From Janthinobacterium tructae (GTDB lineage Bacteria; Pseudomonadota; Gammaproteobacteria; Burkholderiales; Burkholderiaceae_D), in assembly GCF_006517255.1 (NCBI RefSeq), contig NZ_CP041185.1, positions 5,332,001 to 5,396,000 of the forward strand: DNA of 64,000 nucleotides. Direction: 5' to 3'. The position numbers and the translations under genes are program-made. Below, piece after piece: positions 36,471 through 47,366 of the stretch (position 1 is the stretch's first letter; each line of letters begins with the position of its first letter). The notes under the pieces were generated by a model that had not been told where the DNA came from, searched no databases, and saw nothing but the letters and a program-made list of their open reading frames with translations.

Positions 36471-37586
36471 ATGTCGAAACCTCATACATCGCCCGGCCTG
36501 TGGGCCCTGGCGTGGCGCCGTTTGCGCGGCGACAAGATTGCAATGGTATCGCTGGCCGTGGTCGGCGCCTTTTTCCTGCTGGTACTGGCCTCTGCCAGCG
36601 GCCTGCTCGCCTCGAACTGGGAAGACGAAGTGGCCGTCAGCTATGCGCCGCCCACCTTCATCGGTGCCGACAAGGATGCGTCCGCGTCCGGTGATGGCGC
36701 CATTCCTCTGGCGGACGAGCGCAGCGCGCCGACACCCGTCAACGTGCTCGATCCGCTGGCCGACGATATCGCCGAACTGCGCGCGCAGATGGGCAGCAAT
36801 CCTTCTGCCGGCGTGGACATGTACGGCGTCACCGACCCGCTGGCCGACGACTTGACGGCCTTGCGCGCCGGCATGGGCAAGGCCAAAAAATTGATCGCGC
36901 ACAAGGCGGCTACCTTGCCGTTCGGCGCCGACAAGTGGGGCCACGACATCGTGCAGAAAACCATCAAGGGCGGCGAAACGTCGATCGTGGTGGGCCTGGT
37001 GGCGGCCTTGCTGGCGGTCGTGCTGGGCACGATTTTTGGCGCCGTGTCCGGCTACTTCGGCGGCATCGTCGATGATTTTTTCAACTGGTTCTACAGCATT
37101 TTTACCTCGATTCCGTCGATCCTGATGATCTTGACGGTGGCGGCCGTGCTGCAGCAAAAGGGCGTGCTGACCATCGTGCTGATCCTGGGGTTGACGGGCT
37201 GGACGGGGCCGTATCGTTTGATCCGCGCCGAGTACATCAAGCACAAGGCGCGCGAATACGTGATGGCGGCCGACGCCATCGGCGCCTCGCACTGGCGCAA
37301 GATGTTTTCCCACATCTTCCCGAACGTCAGTCACGTGGCCTTGGTGCAAATGTCGATTCTGGTGGTGGGCTTCATCAAGGCGGAAGTGATTTTGAGTTTC
37401 CTCGGCTTTGGCGTGCCGGTGGGCACCGTCTCGTGGGGCAGCATGCTCAACGAGGCACAAAATGAACTGATCCTGGGCAAATGGTGGCAGCTGACCGCCG
37501 CCGCCACGGCGATGGCCGTGCTGGTGACGGCGTTCTCGCTGTTTACCGATGCCTTGCGCGATGCGCTCGACCCCAAAGTGAAATAG
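36471..37586 (+). CDS. Peptide-type ABC transporter permease (DppC/YejE type) with repeated insert
   Basis: A 371-residue permease. The first helix is near residues 22-45 (IAMVSLAVVGAFFLLVLAS). The EAA loop, EYVMAADAIGASHWRKMFSHIFPN, and C-terminal FTDALRDALDPKVK are normal. Between the first helix and the conserved core lies a long hydrophilic segment (about residues 50-150). It contains two copies of a motif, DPLADDIAELRAQMG (about residue 94) and DPLADDLTALRAGMG (about residue 123), about 29 residues apart. This makes the protein longer than common DppC/OppC proteins and places the insert on the periplasmic side. Partner of the DppB-like permease. Confidence 0.9.
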   Translation: MSKPHTSPGLWALAWRRLRGDKIAMVSLAVVGAFFLLVLASASGLLASNWEDEVAVSYAPPTFIGADKDASASGDGAIPLADERSAPTPVNVLDPLADDIAELRAQMGSNPSAGVDMYGVTDPLADDLTALRAGMGKAKKLIAHKAATLPFGADKWGHDIVQKTIKGGETSIVVGLVAALLAVVLGTIFGAVSGYFGGIVDDFFNWFYSIFTSIPSILMILTVAAVLQQKGVLTIVLILGLTGWTGPYRLIRAEYIKHKAREYVMAADAIGASHWRKMFSHIFPNVSHVALVQMSILVVGFIKAEVILSFLGFGVPVGTVSWGSMLNEAQNELILGKWWQLTAAATAMAVLVTAFSLFTDALRDALDPKVK

Positions 37587-37595
37587 GAGTTGCTC

Positions 37596-39287
37596 ATGGA
37601 CCAGAATAACCTGTTGGAAGTGCGCGACCTGCGCGTCACCTTCCGCCTGGACAAGAAGACCACGTTCGAAGCCGTCAAGGGCATCTCGTTCAACGTGCCG
37701 CGCAACAGCACCGTGGCCCTGGTGGGCGAATCGGGCAGCGGCAAGTCCGTCAGCTCCTTGGCCGTGATGGGCTTGTTGCCACCAGATAACACCATCATCG
37801 ATCCCGGATCGAGCATCCATTTTGGCGGGCGCGACTTGCTCAAATTGTCGATCGCCGAGCGGCGCACCATGTGCGGCAAGGATATCTCGATGATTTTCCA
37901 GGAGCCGATGTCGTCGCTGAACCCCGTGTTTACCGTCGGCTTCCAGATCGCCGAAGTGTTGCGCCAGCACATGGGCATGAACCGCAAGCAGGCGCGCGCG
38001 CGCACGCTGGAGTTGCTCGACGAAGTGGGCATCCCCGATCCCGCCAGCAAGATCGACGCCTACCCGAGCCAGATGTCGGGCGGCCAGCAGCAGCGCGTGA
38101 TGATCGCCATGGCGATTGCCTGCGAACCGAAACTGCTGATCGCCGACGAGCCGACGACGGCGCTCGACGTGACGATCCAGAAGCAGATCATGGACCTGAT
38201 CGCGGCGCTGCAAAAGAAACATCAGATGTCCGTGCTCTTCATTACCCACGACCTGGGCCTGGTGGGAGAGATCGCCGACCAGGTGATCGTCATGCGCCAC
38301 GGCGAAGTGCGCGAAACGGGGGAAGTGCGGCAAGTGTTTGAAGCGCCGCAAGACAGCTACACGAAAGCCCTGCTGCATTGCCGCCCCTCGCTGGACGAGC
38401 GCCCGTGGCGCCTGCCCGTGATTGCCGACTACATGGAAGGCAAGGCGGGCCCCGGCGTGGAAGTGAAACAGCGCACGCGCGGCTACACGCCGGGCGATGA
38501 ACCCGTGCTGGTAGTCAATAATTTAAGCAAAAGCTTTTATACGCGTGTAGGCCTGTTCGGCAAGCGCGAATTCCAGGCCGTCAAGGATGTGTCGTTCACT
38601 TTGCCGCGCGGGAAAACACTGGGCGTGGTGGGCGAATCCGGTTCGGGGAAGACGACGGTGGGCCTGACCTTATTGCGCCTGCACCAGGCGACGGGCGGCA
38701 CGGCCATGTTCCACGGCAAGGACCTCATTTCCATGCCGAACAAGGAGTATTTGCCGTATAAACGCCGCATCCAGATCATTTTCCAGAATCCGTATGCTTC
38801 GCTCAACCCCAGGTTTACTGTCGGCCAGATCTTGCTCGAACCGATGCGCATCCACAAGATCGGCGCGAACGATCAGGAACGCATCGCCAAGGCCTACTGG
38901 CTGCTCGACAAGGTGGGACTGCCGGAACAGGCTTTCCACCGCTATCCGCACGAGTTTTCGGGCGGGCAACGCCAGCGCATCGCGATTGCCCGCTGCCTGA
39001 CCATGCAGCCGGAAATTCTGGTGTGCGACGAATCCGTGTCGGCGCTGGACGTGTCGGTGCAGGCGCAGGTACTCAACCTGCTGCAGGACTTGCAGGATGA
39101 ATTCGGCTTGTCCTACATCTTCATCTCGCACGATTTGTCGGTGGTCAAATACATCGCCGACCAGGTGATGGTGATGCACAAGGGGCAGGTGGTGGAGCTG
39201 GCCGATTCGGATGAGTTGTACCGCAATCCCGTGCATCCGTACACGCGCACGCTATTGAGTGCTATCCCGAAGGGCGTGCAAATCTAA
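37596..39287 (+). CDS. Peptide-type ABC transporter ATP-binding protein, fused DppD-DppF (YejF-like)
   Basis: A 563-residue protein with two complete ABC ATPase domains. The first has Walker A GESGSGKS, signature MSGGQQQR and Walker [13 protein letters not shown]. The second, from about residue 300, has Walker [10 protein letters not shown], signature FSGGQRQR and [11 protein letters not shown]. Each ends in the extended oligopeptide-transporter C-terminal segment ([11 protein letters not shown] in the second). A single fused ATPase is the YejF arrangement. ATG 37596 follows AGGAG at 6-nt spacing; TTG 37590 is rejected. Last gene of the importer operon. The second Walker B has Glu then Ser (DES), as often seen in these proteins. 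Confidence 0.94.
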   Translation: MDQNNLLEVRDLRVTFRLDKKTTFEAVKGISFNVPRNSTVALVGESGSGKSVSSLAVMGLLPPDNTIIDPGSSIHFGGRDLLKLSIAERRTMCGKDISMIFQEPMSSLNPVFTVGFQIAEVLRQHMGMNRKQARARTLELLDEVGIPDPASKIDAYPSQMSGGQQQRVMIAMAIACEPKLLIADEPTTALDVTIQKQIMDLIAALQKKHQMSVLFITHDLGLVGEIADQVIVMRHGEVRETGEVRQVFEAPQDSYTKALLHCRPSLDERPWRLPVIADYMEGKAGPGVEVKQRTRGYTPGDEPVLVVNNLSKSFYTRVGLFGKREFQAVKDVSFTLPRGKTLGVVGESGSGKTTVGLTLLRLHQATGGTAMFHGKDLISMPNKEYLPYKRRIQIIFQNPYASLNPRFTVGQILLEPMRIHKIGANDQERIAKAYWLLDKVGLPEQAFHRYPHEFSGGQRQRIAIARCLTMQPEILVCDESVSALDVSVQAQVLNLLQDLQDEFGLSYIFISHDLSVVKYIADQVMVMHKGQVVELADSDELYRNPVHPYTRTLLSAIPKGVQI

Positions 39288-39314
39288 ACACGCTTTTACG
39301 GTAAGATAGCGCCC

Positions 39315-40277
39315 ATGCCCAACCTCATTTACCTGCTCGAACATTACGGTGTCCTGATTGTCTTTGGCATCGTGCTGGTGGAGCAGCTCGGCTTGCCGAT
39401 TCCCGCCTTTCCCATCCTCGTGGTGGCGGGGGCGCTGGCCGTCGATGGCGACATGAATGGGGGGCTGGTGCTGGCCGCCGCGCTGGGTGCCTGCCTGATC
39501 AGCGACTTCACGTGGTTCCGCGCGGGCCGCCATTTCGGCAAGCGCATCCTGCGCCTGCTGTGCCGCATCTCGCTGTCGCCCGATTACTGCGTCAGCCAGA
39601 CGGAAGACAAATTCAAGCGCTGGGGGCCGAAAGCCCTGATCGTCTCCAAGTTCGTGCCGGGATTCAATACCGTGGCCGCGCCCATGTCGGGCGCGCTGGG
39701 TACGCCGCCGGGCCTGTTCTTCCTGTACGCGGGGCTGGGCGCCTTGCTGTGGAGCGGCACGGGCATCGTCGTCGGCGTGATTTTCCATGCCAGCGTGCAG
39801 CAGGTGCTCGACTTGCTCAGCACTATGGGCAGCACGGCCTTGCTGATGCTGGCCACCTTGCTGGGCCTGTTCCTGCTGTATAAATTCCTCGAGCGCCGGC
39901 GTTTCCGCCAGGCCTTGCAGATCGAGCGCATCGGTATCGATGAATTGCTCGAACTCATAGAGCAGGGCGAGGAACCGCTGATGGTCGACGCGCGCAGCGC
40001 CACGGCGCAAGCACTGGAGCCGGCCGTGCCGGGCGCCTTGTTCTTCAATGGCAAGGAACCCGTGCCCGCCATGATCGCCATGGACAAGGACCGCCACATC
40101 ATCGTGTACTGCAGTTGTCCCAACGACGTGACGGCCGCGCAAGTGGCCAAGCTGTTGCACCAGCACGGCTTTCACCGTGCCAAGCCCCTGCATGGCGGCC
40201 TCGATGCGTGGAATGCCGCCTACCGCTCGGACCAGCCGTCGCCTGCCAGTCTGCTGGGCGAAGGCATGCCCTCGTGA
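39315..40277 (+). CDS. DedA-family membrane protein with C-terminal rhodanese domain
   Basis: A 320-residue fusion. Residues about 1-200 are a DedA/VTT-type membrane domain: LVEQLGLPIPAFPILVVAGALA near the start, the re-entrant-loop Arg/Gly segment KFVPGFNTVAAPMSGALG and several hydrophobic helices. DedA proteins are implicated in undecaprenyl-phosphate or phospholipid translocation and membrane-potential homeostasis. Residues about 215-310 form a rhodanese fold with LMVDARSATA and an active-site loop YCSCPNDVTAAQVAKLL, whose Cys would carry a persulfide. Late LHGGLDAWNAA is typical. The fusion is known in betaproteobacteria, but the link between the domains is unclear. There is no clear Shine-Dalgarno; the gene starts 27 bp after the importer operon. 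Confidence 0.9.
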   Translation: MPNLIYLLEHYGVLIVFGIVLVEQLGLPIPAFPILVVAGALAVDGDMNGGLVLAAALGACLISDFTWFRAGRHFGKRILRLLCRISLSPDYCVSQTEDKFKRWGPKALIVSKFVPGFNTVAAPMSGALGTPPGLFFLYAGLGALLWSGTGIVVGVIFHASVQQVLDLLSTMGSTALLMLATLLGLFLLYKFLERRRFRQALQIERIGIDELLELIEQGEEPLMVDARSATAQALEPAVPGALFFNGKEPVPAMIAMDKDRHIIVYCSCPNDVTAAQVAKLLHQHGFHRAKPLHGGLDAWNAAYRSDQPSPASLLGEGMPS

Positions 40278-40599
40278 GCCGTAAAAACCGGTAGTAATAA
40301 TACGAAAACGCCTTTCCCAGGCGGCCGGGACGGCAGCACCACGCCTGCGCCATCCCGTACAAAGCGGCTTTGCGCAAACTCCGGCATACTTTGCTTTCAA
40401 GGCGATTCCTGCTGCTGTGCAGCATGCTTTTTGCGCGCTTGCCGTGTGCAAGTACTTACTATAAATCATTGTTTTTGAGTAATTTTGGCGCCGCTTGTTG
40501 CATTTGGAGTGGAACTACCAATAAAGGCTGGTTTTGATGTACTTAAACTACAAACTTTGCTTGCCTCCGGGCGCATTCATCCTTTAAGCTTGGCGTCCC
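40278..40599. other. Intergenic region upstream of glk
   Basis: About 320 bp with no gene. The second half is AT-rich and holds the HexR-like palindrome at 40538. A weak -35-like TTGCAT (40498) has no good -10 partner. No terminator is evident for the DedA gene. Confidence 0.55.
40538..40552 (+). promoter_or_regulatory. HexR-like operator upstream of glk
   Basis: TGTACTTAAACTACA is a palindrome of the form TGTA-N7-TACA. It closely resembles the published HexR consensus (TGTARTWWWATTACA-type; TTGT-N7/8-ACAA in Pseudomonas). HexR is the KDPG-responsive repressor of glucose catabolism and glk is a usual target. It lies 47 bp before ATG 40600. Confidence 0.55.
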
Positions 40600-41646
40600 A
40601 TGCGTCCCACTTCATCATTTAAAATCATGAGCGCTCCGTCTTCTCCCGTACTGCCGACTTCCGCCTTCGCCGATGGACCGCGCCTGCTGGCCGACGTGGG
40701 CGGCACCAATGCCCGTTTCGCCCTGGAAGTGGCCGCCGGCCACATCACCCTGGTCGAAGTGCTGCCCTGTGCCGATTACCCGAGCCTGTCCGCCGCCCTG
40801 CAAGCCTACCTGGCCCTGCCGCACATTGCCGCCGCCGGCGGGCAAGCCGTGCGCCATGCCGTGATCGCCATCGCCAACCCGGTCGACGGCGATTTCCTCA
40901 GCATGACGAACCACCACTGGTCGTTCTCGATCCGCGCCATGCGCGAAGAGTGCGGTTTCACGACCCTGGACGTGGTCAACGATTTCACGGCCCTGGCGCG
41001 TTCCTTGCCACAGCTGTCGAACGAGCAAAAGCACCAGGTGGGCGCGGGCACGGCCCGTCCGAACACGGCCATCGGCCTGATCGGCGCCGGCACGGGCCTG
41101 GGCGTGTCGGGCCTGATTCCTTCGCACGGCGGCTGGATCGCCCTGCAAAGCGAAGGCGGCCACGTCAGCTTCGCGCCGTTCAATGAAGTGGAAGTGAGTA
41201 TCCTGCAATTTGCCTGGCGCGAATACGAGCACGTCTCGGCCGAGCGCCTGATTTCCGGCGATGGCCTGGAACTGATCTACCGCGCCCTGGCCGACCGCGC
41301 GGGCGTGCCGGCGGAAGCCTTGCCTGCGGCGGAAATCACGCGCCGCGCGCTGGCTGGCGAATCCCAGCTGTGCGACGACGTCATCGAGGCGTTCTGCTGC
41401 ATGCTGGGCACGGTGGCGGGCAACGTCGCCGTCACCCTGGGCGCGCTCGGCGGTATTTATATCGGCGGTGGCATCGTGCCACGCCTGGGTGCGCGCTTCG
41501 ACCGCTCCGGTTTCCGCGCCCGCTTCGAACGCAAGGGCCGCTTTGCCAATTATGTGTCGCAAGTGCCGACCTTCGTCATTACGGCGCAGTACCCGGCTTT
41601 CCTGGGTGCATCGGCCATTCTTTCGGAGAAACTCGCCTCCCTGTGA
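40600..41646 (+). CDS. glk: Glucokinase
   Basis: A 348-residue ATP-glucokinase of the bacterial COG0837 type, phosphorylating glucose to glucose-6-phosphate. Motifs: [14 protein letters not shown] (phosphate-1, residues 30-43), the sugar-binding region with NHHWSFSI and [13 protein letters not shown], then [15 protein letters not shown] and EGGHVSFAP with the conserved His/Glu, and [14 protein letters not shown] (adenosine site). Two in-frame starts, 40600 and 40627 (MSAPSSPV), are possible; neither has a clear Shine-Dalgarno. The first ten residues are not conserved, so 40627 may be the true start. A HexR-like operator precedes it and a strong terminator follows. Confidence 0.95.
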   Translation: MRPTSSFKIMSAPSSPVLPTSAFADGPRLLADVGGTNARFALEVAAGHITLVEVLPCADYPSLSAALQAYLALPHIAAAGGQAVRHAVIAIANPVDGDFLSMTNHHWSFSIRAMREECGFTTLDVVNDFTALARSLPQLSNEQKHQVGAGTARPNTAIGLIGAGTGLGVSGLIPSHGGWIALQSEGGHVSFAPFNEVEVSILQFAWREYEHVSAERLISGDGLELIYRALADRAGVPAEALPAAEITRRALAGESQLCDDVIEAFCCMLGTVAGNVAVTLGALGGIYIGGGIVPRLGARFDRSGFRARFERKGRFANYVSQVPTFVITAQYPAFLGASAILSEKLASL

Positions 41647-41677
41647 TGCGGGCAGCGGGCGATGTGTCGCGCCAGGG

Positions 41678-41707
41678 CCGGGTAAAACGCGTGTTTTGCC
41701 CGGTTTT
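41678..41707 (+). terminator. Rho-independent terminator after glk
   Basis: CCGGGTAAAAC (41678-41688) pairs with GTTTTGCCCGG (41693-41703) over 11 bp with one GU, around a GCGT loop, and TTTT follows. It begins 31 bp after the glk stop. Confidence 0.85.
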
Positions 41708-42044
41708 GCGCTTTTCCGCTTTTTATCAGGTACAATTGGCATCGTTGGATGAAACGACGACTGTCGCTCTCCTGTCTGGCTGAATCTTCGCCACGGGAAT
41801 AGCAGCCGCTCCGGAGTTCGTTTCATTGCTGGTTATTTAAGGCCAGCGCCATGGATGGCAGGACTTTCACTGCATCCGCTTTAATCCCGCTTTGCGCGCA
41901 TCGGCCAAGGCGTCGGAAAAACAGCCTCAACTTGTAACCCAGCACGGCGTCATCATCGATGTCTGCCATCTGTTACGTTGAAATGAACGTTTTTGATTTC
42001 TTTCTCTGCCTACGAATTGCAATACACATCCGCACAGAATTGCT
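41708..42044. other. Intergenic region upstream of scpB
   Basis: About 337 bp without a gene. A -10-like TACAAT (41731-41736) has a poorly spaced -35 (TTGCGC, 19 bp). If used, scpB would have a leader of about 300 nt. No known riboswitch pattern is recognised. Confidence 0.45.
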
Positions 42045-42839
42045 ATGAATACAATTGAGGCTAAAAAAGTCCTCGAAACCGCGTTGCTGTGCGCTCGTGA
42101 ATCGCTGACGATCCACAGCCTGAAAAAGCTGTTCGTCGATGCGGACGAGAATGGTCGCGTGCGTGGCGTCGGCGTCGGCGCCGACACGATCAAGCAATTG
42201 CTGGAAGAATTGCGGCAAGAGTGGGAAGGGCGCGGCATCGAGATCGTCAGTCTGGCTTCGGGCTGGCGCTTTCAAAGCCGCCCGGAAATGAAGATGTATC
42301 TTGACCGCATGACGCCCGAGCGGCCGCCCAAGTATTCGCGGGCGACCCTGGAAACCCTGGCCATCATCGCCTACCGCCAGCCGGTGACGCGCGGCGATAT
42401 CGAGGAAATCCGCGGCGTTGCCGTCAATTCGCAGACGATCAAGATGCTGGAAGACCGTGGCTGGGTTGATGCCATCGGTTACCGCGACGTGGTGGGACGG
42501 CCGGCCTTGCTGGCCACCACCAAGCAGTTTTTGGATGACCTGGGTTTGCATTCGCTGTCCCAGCTGCCGCCTTTGCAGCAAATCAGTGAAATGCAGGGCA
42601 ATGGGCTCGAAGCCCTGGAAGCGGCCCTGCAAGAAAATTTTGACAAGGCAAGCAATGAGCTTGTCCCCCAGCTTGGTGCAGGTAGCAATACGGCTGTGAC
42701 AGATGTAGATGTGACAGCAAGCCTTGATGCCGGCCCCGATGCTTCGCCCACGGACGAAGCCTACACTCACGACCCTGCGCCAGAACTAACGGTTGACGCT
42801 GCGCCAGGTCAGCACAGCCAAGAAACGAAGAATGAATAA
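42045..42839 (+). CDS. scpB: Segregation and condensation protein B
   Basis: A 264-residue winged-helix protein, the kleisin-interacting ScpB subunit of the SMC-ScpA-ScpB condensin that organises chromosomes. Conserved parts are [17 protein letters not shown] at the start, [43 protein letters not shown] and [21 protein letters not shown]. The C-terminal 60 residues are acidic and poorly conserved. scpA is not adjacent. Its stop overlaps the start of rluB by 8 nt, so translation is coupled. The scpB-rluB pairing is widespread. Confidence 0.94.
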   Translation: MNTIEAKKVLETALLCARESLTIHSLKKLFVDADENGRVRGVGVGADTIKQLLEELRQEWEGRGIEIVSLASGWRFQSRPEMKMYLDRMTPERPPKYSRATLETLAIIAYRQPVTRGDIEEIRGVAVNSQTIKMLEDRGWVDAIGYRDVVGRPALLATTKQFLDDLGLHSLSQLPPLQQISEMQGNGLEALEAALQENFDKASNELVPQLGAGSNTAVTDVDVTASLDAGPDASPTDEAYTHDPAPELTVDAAPGQHSQETKNE

Positions 42840-44928
42840 TCCGAACACACCCGAGACAGTAATCGCCAGCGACGAAGCCATCGTTGCCAAGCCCAAGCGC
42901 CGCACCAAGGCCCAGATCGAAGCCGATGCAGTGGCTGCAAGCGCTGCTGCCGCCGCCGGCGATGCCGTCGCTGCCAAGCCGAAGCGCCGCACGAAAGCCG
43001 ACGTGGCCGCCGACACGCCCGTCGTCGCCGCTGCTGAAACTGAAGCTGCGCCAGCCGTCAAGAAAACCCGCGCCAAGCCGGCCCTGAAGGCCGTCGCCGA
43101 CGCCGCGGAAGCCGCTGCCGAAGCCGTAGCTGCCCCGGCGCCGCGTCCGCCGCGCGCGCGCGCCGCCGCCAAGGCCGCTGCCGCCGAGGCGGAAGCCGCG
43201 CCGGAAGTCGTCGCTGACAAGCCAGCCGAAGCACGCCCTACCCGTGGTCCGCGCCAGATGCGTGGCGTGCAGGCGGAACGCGCACTGCGCCAGCCGCCGC
43301 GCGCCGAAGCGCCGCAGGCGGCCGAAGCCGTTGCAGCAGCGCCTGCCGCCGAGCAAGCCGCCGCGCCTGTCGCCGATGTGTTCGATGCCGAAGGCAACCT
43401 CGTGTCCGGCCCGCGCCTGCCGCGCGGTCCGCGCAACGACGTGCCGGGCGCTGGCAAGAATGCCGGCAAGAGCCGTAAAAAGGGCAAGGGCCGCCAGGCT
43501 GCGCCTGGTAAGCTCAGCGATGCTGATGCTGTCTTCTCGTTCGTCACCTCCGACGCATTCGACAGCGAAGAAGGCGGCGTGGGCCGCGTGCAGAAAGTGG
43601 CCGTGCGCCGCGACCTGACGTCCGACGACGACGCGCCGAAGCTGCACAAGGTGCTGGCCGAAGCCGGTCTCGGTTCGCGCCGCGACATGGAAGACCTGAT
43701 CGTGTCGGGCCGCGTGTCCGTGAATGGCGAGCCGGCCCACATCGGCCAGCGCATCCTGCCAAGCGACCACGTGCGCATCAATGGCAAGTTGATTCAGCGC
43801 CGCGTCAGCAAGAAGCCGCCGCGCGTGCTGGTGTACCACAAGCCGGCCGGCGAAATCGTCAGCCACAACGACCCGGACGGCCGTCCATCCGTGTTTGACC
43901 GCCTGCCGACCATGAAAGCCGGCAAATGGCTGGCCGTTGGTCGCCTCGACTTCAACACGGAAGGCTTGCTGCTGTTTACCACTTCCGGTGACCTGGCCAA
44001 CCGCCTGATGCACCCGCGCTACGGCATCGACCGCGAGTACGCCGTGCGTACCCTGGGTGAGCTGGAAGAGGGCATGCGCCAGAAGCTGCTGGCCGGCGTC
44101 GAGCTGGAAGACGGCCTGGCGCAATTTTCGAAGATCGCCGATGGCGGCGGCGAAGGCATCAACAAGTGGTATCGCGTGGTGATCGGCGAAGGCCGTAACC
44201 GCGAAGTGCGCCGCATGTTCGAAGCGATCGGTCTGACCGTTTCGCGCCTGATCCGTACCCGCTACGGCGCCATGACCCTGCCGAGCGGCCTGAAACGCGG
44301 CCGTTGGGAAGAGATGGAAGAAAATACCGTACGCGATCTGTTGACCGCCTACGGCATTGAAAAGAAAATGCCGGCATCGGGCGACCCCCGTGCCGCTGGC
44401 GCCGCCAAGGGCCGCGAAGCGCGCAAGGTCGAACGCAAGGACCGCGATGACGAGCCGAATGGCAACCGCATCGATGTCAGCAACCGCAACGCCGATCCAT
44501 TCCCGGTCGCACCGCGCCGTGGCCAGCCGCAAGGCCAGTTTGCCCGTCCGCAAGGCCAGGGTCGCCCAGGCGGCGCCGGCCGTCCAGGCGAAGCGCGTGG
44601 TCCTGGCCGTGGCCAGCCGCAAGGTCCGTTCCAGGGTGGCCAGCCGCGCTCGTCGGCATCGTTCGACGGTGCGCCGCAAGGCCAGGGTCGTCCGCCGCGT
44701 GCGGCAGGCCAGGGTCAGGGTCGTCCTGCCGGTGGCGAAGGCCGCGCGCCGCAGCGCGGTCCACGCCAGCCCGATCCGCTGCAAACGACCTTCGGCTTTG
44801 CCAATACGGGGCCGCGCCGCAATGCGGGCGGTGGTGCCGGTGGTCAGGCGCGTTCCGGTGGTCAGCCGCGTGGCGGCATGGACCGTGGCGGCATGGATGG
44901 CATGCCGCGCCGTCGCAGCAAAGGTTAA
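42832..44928 (+). CDS. rluB: 23S rRNA pseudouridine(2605) synthase RluB with long disordered ends
   Basis: A 698-residue RsuA-family pseudouridine synthase, far longer than E. coli RluB (291). The enzyme core spans about residues 265-510. An S4 RNA-binding domain ([21 protein letters not shown]) is followed by the catalytic [14 protein letters not shown] with Asp373 and by [15 protein letters not shown]. The first 260 residues are Ala/Lys/Glu/Pro-rich and low complexity. The last 190 are Arg/Gly/Gln-rich with repeated PQGQ and GQGRP units, resembling RNA-binding RGG-type tails. ATG 42832 overlaps the scpB stop; the TTG upstream (42793) is less likely. RluF/RluE are alternatives, but the synteny with scpB favours RluB. 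Confidence 0.92.
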   Translation: MNNPNTPETVIASDEAIVAKPKRRTKAQIEADAVAASAAAAAGDAVAAKPKRRTKADVAADTPVVAAAETEAAPAVKKTRAKPALKAVADAAEAAAEAVAAPAPRPPRARAAAKAAAAEAEAAPEVVADKPAEARPTRGPRQMRGVQAERALRQPPRAEAPQAAEAVAAAPAAEQAAAPVADVFDAEGNLVSGPRLPRGPRNDVPGAGKNAGKSRKKGKGRQAAPGKLSDADAVFSFVTSDAFDSEEGGVGRVQKVAVRRDLTSDDDAPKLHKVLAEAGLGSRRDMEDLIVSGRVSVNGEPAHIGQRILPSDHVRINGKLIQRRVSKKPPRVLVYHKPAGEIVSHNDPDGRPSVFDRLPTMKAGKWLAVGRLDFNTEGLLLFTTSGDLANRLMHPRYGIDREYAVRTLGELEEGMRQKLLAGVELEDGLAQFSKIADGGGEGINKWYRVVIGEGRNREVRRMFEAIGLTVSRLIRTRYGAMTLPSGLKRGRWEEMEENTVRDLLTAYGIEKKMPASGDPRAAGAAKGREARKVERKDRDDEPNGNRIDVSNRNADPFPVAPRRGQPQGQFARPQGQGRPGGAGRPGEARGPGRGQPQGPFQGGQPRSSASFDGAPQGQGRPPRAAGQGQGRPAGGEGRAPQRGPRQPDPLQTTFGFANTGPRRNAGGGAGGQARSGGQPRGGMDRGGMDGMPRRRSKG

Positions 44929-44948
44929 ATCAGGGGATTTCTTCTCGT

Positions 44949-44973
44949 GCGCCCGATAATCTGCCGCGGGCGC
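44949..44973 (+). terminator. Hairpin after rluB, weak terminator candidate
   Basis: GCGCCCG (44949-44955) pairs with CGGGCGC (44967-44973). Only a short GCTCTTGT follows, so if it terminates it is probably inefficient or assisted. Confidence 0.4.
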
Positions 44974-45019
44974 GCGCTCTTGTAACTGTTGTAAGCCGGG
45001 CCTCTCCTTGTGTGCGGCA

Positions 45020-45048
45020 TTGCGGCGAAGTTAATAAGAGGTTATAAT
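45020..45048 (+). promoter_or_regulatory. Promoter of the rimP-nusA-infB operon
   Basis: TTGCGG (45020-45025) and a perfect -10 TATAAT (45043-45048) are exactly 17 bp apart. Transcription would begin near 45055, leaving a leader of about 215 nt before rimP. Confidence 0.75.
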
Positions 45049-45065
45049 CTGCAGCCTAATAAAAG

Positions 45066-45181
45066 TTCTCCGCAGGGTTGTTTGGCGGGGAGTGCTTATC
45101 TGGTTGGGGAAATACAGGAAGATGGGCAGATGCCCATTTTTTTTTTGTTGAACCGTTTGTCATGGCTCCGCAAGGGGCCAT
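45066..45181 (+). promoter_or_regulatory. Structured leader with internal terminator upstream of rimP
   Basis: Three hairpins follow the promoter. TTCTCCGC (45066-45073) pairs with GCGGGGAG (45085-45092). ATGGGC and GCCCAT (45122-45137) form a 6-bp stem with an AGAT loop and a ten-T run (45137-45146), which looks like an intrinsic terminator. ATGGCTCC (45162-45169) pairs with GGGGCCAT (45174-45181) around a GCAA tetraloop. A terminator inside the leader of an essential operon suggests regulated read-through. In E. coli the equivalent operon is controlled by NusA, and rimP leaders are described in other bacteria. I see no tRNA here, unlike the E. coli metY arrangement. Confidence 0.65.
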
Positions 45182-45269
45182 ATATGACTTGAATGCGTGT
45201 TTTTGCATGTTGTCGGCGCTCAATATGGCGCTGTCATGCCGAAAACGGGCCTTATTTCTGGAGAATTTC

Positions 45270-47320
<2,051 letters not shown>

Positions 47321-47366
47321 TTTGAGTATCTTTATCATCTCCGCGACACATAGAAAAGAGGACTGA

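Noticed and set aside
35547..38378. 943-codon minus-strand ORF
   Set aside because: Antisense to the permeases and ATPase of the importer; no domain.
45055..45181. tRNA gene upstream of rimP
   Set aside because: metY occupies this place in E. coli, but no cloverleaf or T-loop consensus is present here.
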